Shown here: positions 14,206-15,992 of the stretch, in pieces
How positions within the stretch are numbered: position 1 is the first letter of the stretch
Layout of the letters: every line of letters starts with the position of its first letter
Program-made: the position numbers and the translations under genes
Source of the DNA: an uncultured Bacteroidales bacterium
GTDB lineage: Bacteria > Bacteroidota > Bacteroidia > Bacteroidales > P3
Direction of reading: 5' to 3'
Assembly: GCA_937915785.1 (NCBI GenBank)
Contig: CALGGY010000016.1
Span: 1-15,992 of the forward strand
DNA length: 15,992 bases
Notes under the pieces: model-generated
The model's database searches: none
Seen by the model: only the letters and a program-made list of their open reading frames with translations
What the model was told of the DNA's origin: nothing

Positions 14206-14562
14206 ATAGAGACCATGTCGCATTTCTACGACACCATTATGCAGACCTGCGACCTCAATTTCGTTACCATTTCGTGCGACCGCGAGTTCCAGAAATTCTA
14301 CCATTTTCTGAACAACTCCAAAAATGCCGACAAATACAAACGTTGGACATGGCTGCATTTCAACAACAACTTCGAGCTGCTGCGCCAGTTCAGCGTTTAC
14401 AGCTTCCCCCGTTTTGTGCTGATAGACCCCGATGGCAAAATACAGACCCTTCACGCACTGATGCCCGCCGAAGGATTCCTATTAGCCCCGCTGGTGAAAC
14501 AGAAAGACGACAAAGGTATGGAGGAAATAAAATACCTCAACAAAAAGGAATACGAGAAATAG
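14206..14562 (+). pseudogene. headless 3' fragment of the thioredoxin-fold gene (right repeat copy)
   Basis: This copy encodes the last 118 residues of the protein at 10167-11645 with an identical amino-acid sequence, but it has no signal peptide, no N-terminal domains and no start region. The in-frame ATG at 14215 could in principle give a 115-residue cytoplasmic fragment, but no ribosome-binding site is visible. It is the displaced 3' end left by the R-M insertion. The sequence after its stop (TCCTTTTC) is presumably the original downstream flank of the host gene, which is convergent with the Smr gene 43 nt away. Confidence 0.93.
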
Positions 14563-14605
14563 TCCTTTTCATGGTCTGCAATCGTCGCTTGTAAAGTGGT
14601 GATTG

Positions 14606-15721
14606 TCAAGATTTTTCTACATTGTTTCCAAAATAAACCTCGGTGGCGCCAACGCCGTATTTGGCCATGGGGGCATCAAAGAAATGTACCCCTTTGTATT
14701 GGCGCAACTCTTTGATTATCTCGTTTTTAAGTACGCCCTGACCCACGCCGTGGATGAAAATCACCTTCTGCACGAGGGTTGCAATGGCATGGTTTACGCA
14801 GCGCTGGAAATAGCTGAGCTGCAGCCCCAGCTTTTCGTGGTCGGAAAGGGCGGAGTCGTCGTCGGTGAGCTCCTCGATGTGCAGATCCACTTCGGCAACG
14901 CCCTGCGATATCATGTGGCTTTCCAATATGTTGTTCGGATTGACAAAGCGCGAGGTGCGTTTTTTCTGCTCCTGCTGCTTTGGCTGAGGTTCGGGTTCGG
15001 GCTCGGTGGTGGCCGATGGTGCTATTTCGGCAAACACGGGCAGTGCCGAAAGCTTGGCAATCTCCACCAGCAGGGCGTTTTGTCCAAGACAAGCGATGTT
15101 GGCGTAGCTCTCCTCCTTGTAGAATTTCGACGCTTTTATGCGGAATTCCTCCGACAGCGGTTTCAGCAGCTGCCGGGTTTTGTTGCGGATGAAAAGGCCC
15201 TGCACCGCGCCGTGCAGCCACTGGTCGATCTCGTCGCGGTTGATGGTGGCCACAAGGTAACGGCTTTCGGCGTCGATGGCCTCGTAGTCGGCAAAATGGA
15301 AACTGTCGTCGTGCTTGGTGAATACCGAAGCCAGCAGTGTGTGGGGCGTGCGGTTTACGAGCAGCACGTCCAAGTCGCCGGTTATTAGCCAGCTCTGCTG
15401 GTGCGGCACAAAAGCCAGATACACGCCCTGTTCGATATTGCGCTGCTCCGGCACACGGCGCAGGGGCGCGATGTCGGTGTCGGTGACTGCGGTTTCGGGC
15501 GACGAAGAACTATTGGCGGTAACAGGTGCGTTGATCTCCTGTTCGAAAAGTTTTCCGGCACCGGTGGCCGGCTCCACTTTCACAAGGTCTTTTATCAAGG
15601 TGGGAATGTCGAATCCCGTTTCGTCGGTAACGTTCACTATCTGCGACGACACTATTTTGCTTACCACTCCTCCGCCCGTTTGGTTGAGGAATTTCACTTT
15701 GTCTCCTACTGCAAGTTTCAT
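14606..15721 (-). CDS. DUF2027 and Smr domain protein
   Basis: The 371-residue protein belongs to the Bacteroidota family that joins an N-terminal DUF2027 region to a C-terminal Smr domain, the nuclease-like domain of MutS2-type proteins. Residues 1-50 form a small beta-barrel-like segment (VGDKVKFLNQTGGGVV). The middle, to about 235, is DUF2027, followed by a Pro/Glu/Gln-rich linker near 235-255. The Smr domain occupies about 275-365, with VDLHIEEL at 278-285, HGVGQG (324-329) and GATEVYF near the end. Smr domains bind and may cut nucleic acid or ribosome-associated RNA, but the role of this family is not settled. It is a single gene, convergent with the host gene fragment. No good TAnnTTTG box was found upstream of ATG 15721, and no clear terminator after its stop. 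Confidence 0.88.
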   Translation of the reverse strand: MKLAVGDKVKFLNQTGGGVVSKIVSSQIVNVTDETGFDIPTLIKDLVKVEPATGAGKLFEQEINAPVTANSSSSPETAVTDTDIAPLRRVPEQRNIEQGVYLAFVPHQQSWLITGDLDVLLVNRTPHTLLASVFTKHDDSFHFADYEAIDAESRYLVATINRDEIDQWLHGAVQGLFIRNKTRQLLKPLSEEFRIKASKFYKEESYANIACLGQNALLVEIAKLSALPVFAEIAPSATTEPEPEPQPKQQEQKKRTSRFVNPNNILESHMISQGVAEVDLHIEELTDDDSALSDHEKLGLQLSYFQRCVNHAIATLVQKVIFIHGVGQGVLKNEIIKELRQYKGVHFFDAPMAKYGVGATEVYFGNNVEKS

Positions 15722-15770
15722 ATTGTGTTGTTTTTATTTGTTATTCTAATATGGTACAAATTCCAAACTT

Positions 15771-15791
15771 TTAATTCTTAATTCTTAATTT
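15771..15791. repeat. heptamer tandem repeat, TTAATTC type, three copies
   Basis: TTAATTC, TTAATTC and TTAATTT follow each other upstream of the Smr gene. The 7-bp period is the same as in the two repeats near korB. The surrounding spacer 15792-15920 is A/T-rich and shows no gene. Confidence 0.6.
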
Positions 15792-15929
15792 CCATAGTAT
15801 TTACAACTGTGATTTCCGCTACTAATGTTTTTGTCAGATATATGACGAAAAATGTGCATTTTTATTGTGTGTTGTAAAGAAACAAAATTTGAATTAGCTA
15901 AAAAAGAGGCATAAGTGAAAAATTTGGTG

Positions 15930-15960
15930 TTTTAGGACAATAGTGTCCAAAATAATTTTG
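15930..15960 (+). promoter_or_regulatory. promoter at the right edge with an inter-box palindrome
   Basis: TAATTTTG (15953-15960) fits TAnnTTTG, and TTTT (15930-15933) lies exactly 19 nt upstream at the -33 place. Between them is the palindrome GGACA-N4-TGTCC (15935-15948), well placed for a repressor. It points to a gene beginning at or beyond the window end. The 30 bases that follow show no certain start codon. Confidence 0.45.
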
Positions 15961-15992
15961 GGAGATTTTTGTGAATAGACAGAGAATGTTGA

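Noticed and set aside
14215..14562. 115-codon frame in the right repeat copy as a real gene
   Set aside because: It is the exact C-terminal part of the upstream protein without signal peptide or start signals.

Overview
The window looks like a chromosomal piece of a Bacteroidota genome, most likely Bacteroidales. The reasons are the repeated TAnnTTTG -7 promoter boxes in front of genes, weak Shine-Dalgarno sequences, a DUF2027-plus-Smr protein, a two-subunit KorAB 2-oxoacid:ferredoxin oxidoreductase and A/T-rich spacers carrying heptamer tandem repeats. Identifications rest on recognised motifs and family knowledge; no search could be run.

Layout. 1-541: a low-coding left flank with two short coding remnants and a promoter. 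542-3772 (+): a 1076-residue single-chain redox enzyme joining a 2Fe-2S ferredoxin, an FAD/NAD reductase, two 4Fe-4S motifs, a BFD-type 2Fe-2S domain and a DAO-type flavin domain (HcnABC or dye-linked proline dehydrogenase architecture). 4030-5052 (+): galE, followed by a small coiled-coil gene that reads through only with a one-base frameshift. 5389-6057 (-): a putative lipoprotein with a structured upstream region (promoter, palindrome over the -33 box, 120-bp inverted repeat, three 33-bp direct repeats). 6645-9518 (-): korA-korB operon with its own promoter and terminator. 9705-9944 (-): a 79-residue unknown protein. 10167-11645 (+): an exported thioredoxin-fold protein that has lost CXXC. 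11683-14177 (+): a type II restriction-modification pair (Eco47II/Sau96I-like endonuclease plus C5-cytosine methyltransferase). 14606-15721 (-): DUF2027/Smr protein. 15722-15992: an A/T-rich flank with a promoter at the edge.

The main result is the restriction-modification insertion. The 2560-bp A/T-rich segment 11646-14205 carries only the endonuclease and methyltransferase genes. It lies between two 357-bp direct copies of the 3' end of the thioredoxin-fold gene (11289-11645 and 14206-14562). The left copy completes the intact host gene and the right copy is a headless fragment. The copies end exactly at the stop codon and differ at four positions, all synonymous and all within 46 bp. No transposase or integrase is present. 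The locus therefore looks like an R-M unit inserted with a long target duplication or by single-crossover integration of a circle. In either case recombination between the repeats would remove it and leave the host gene intact.

The other genes are ordinary housekeeping or metabolic functions: UDP-galactose epimerisation, ferredoxin-linked 2-oxoacid metabolism, amine or amino-acid oxidation, and an Smr nuclease-like protein. I see no tRNA, rRNA or CRISPR array.
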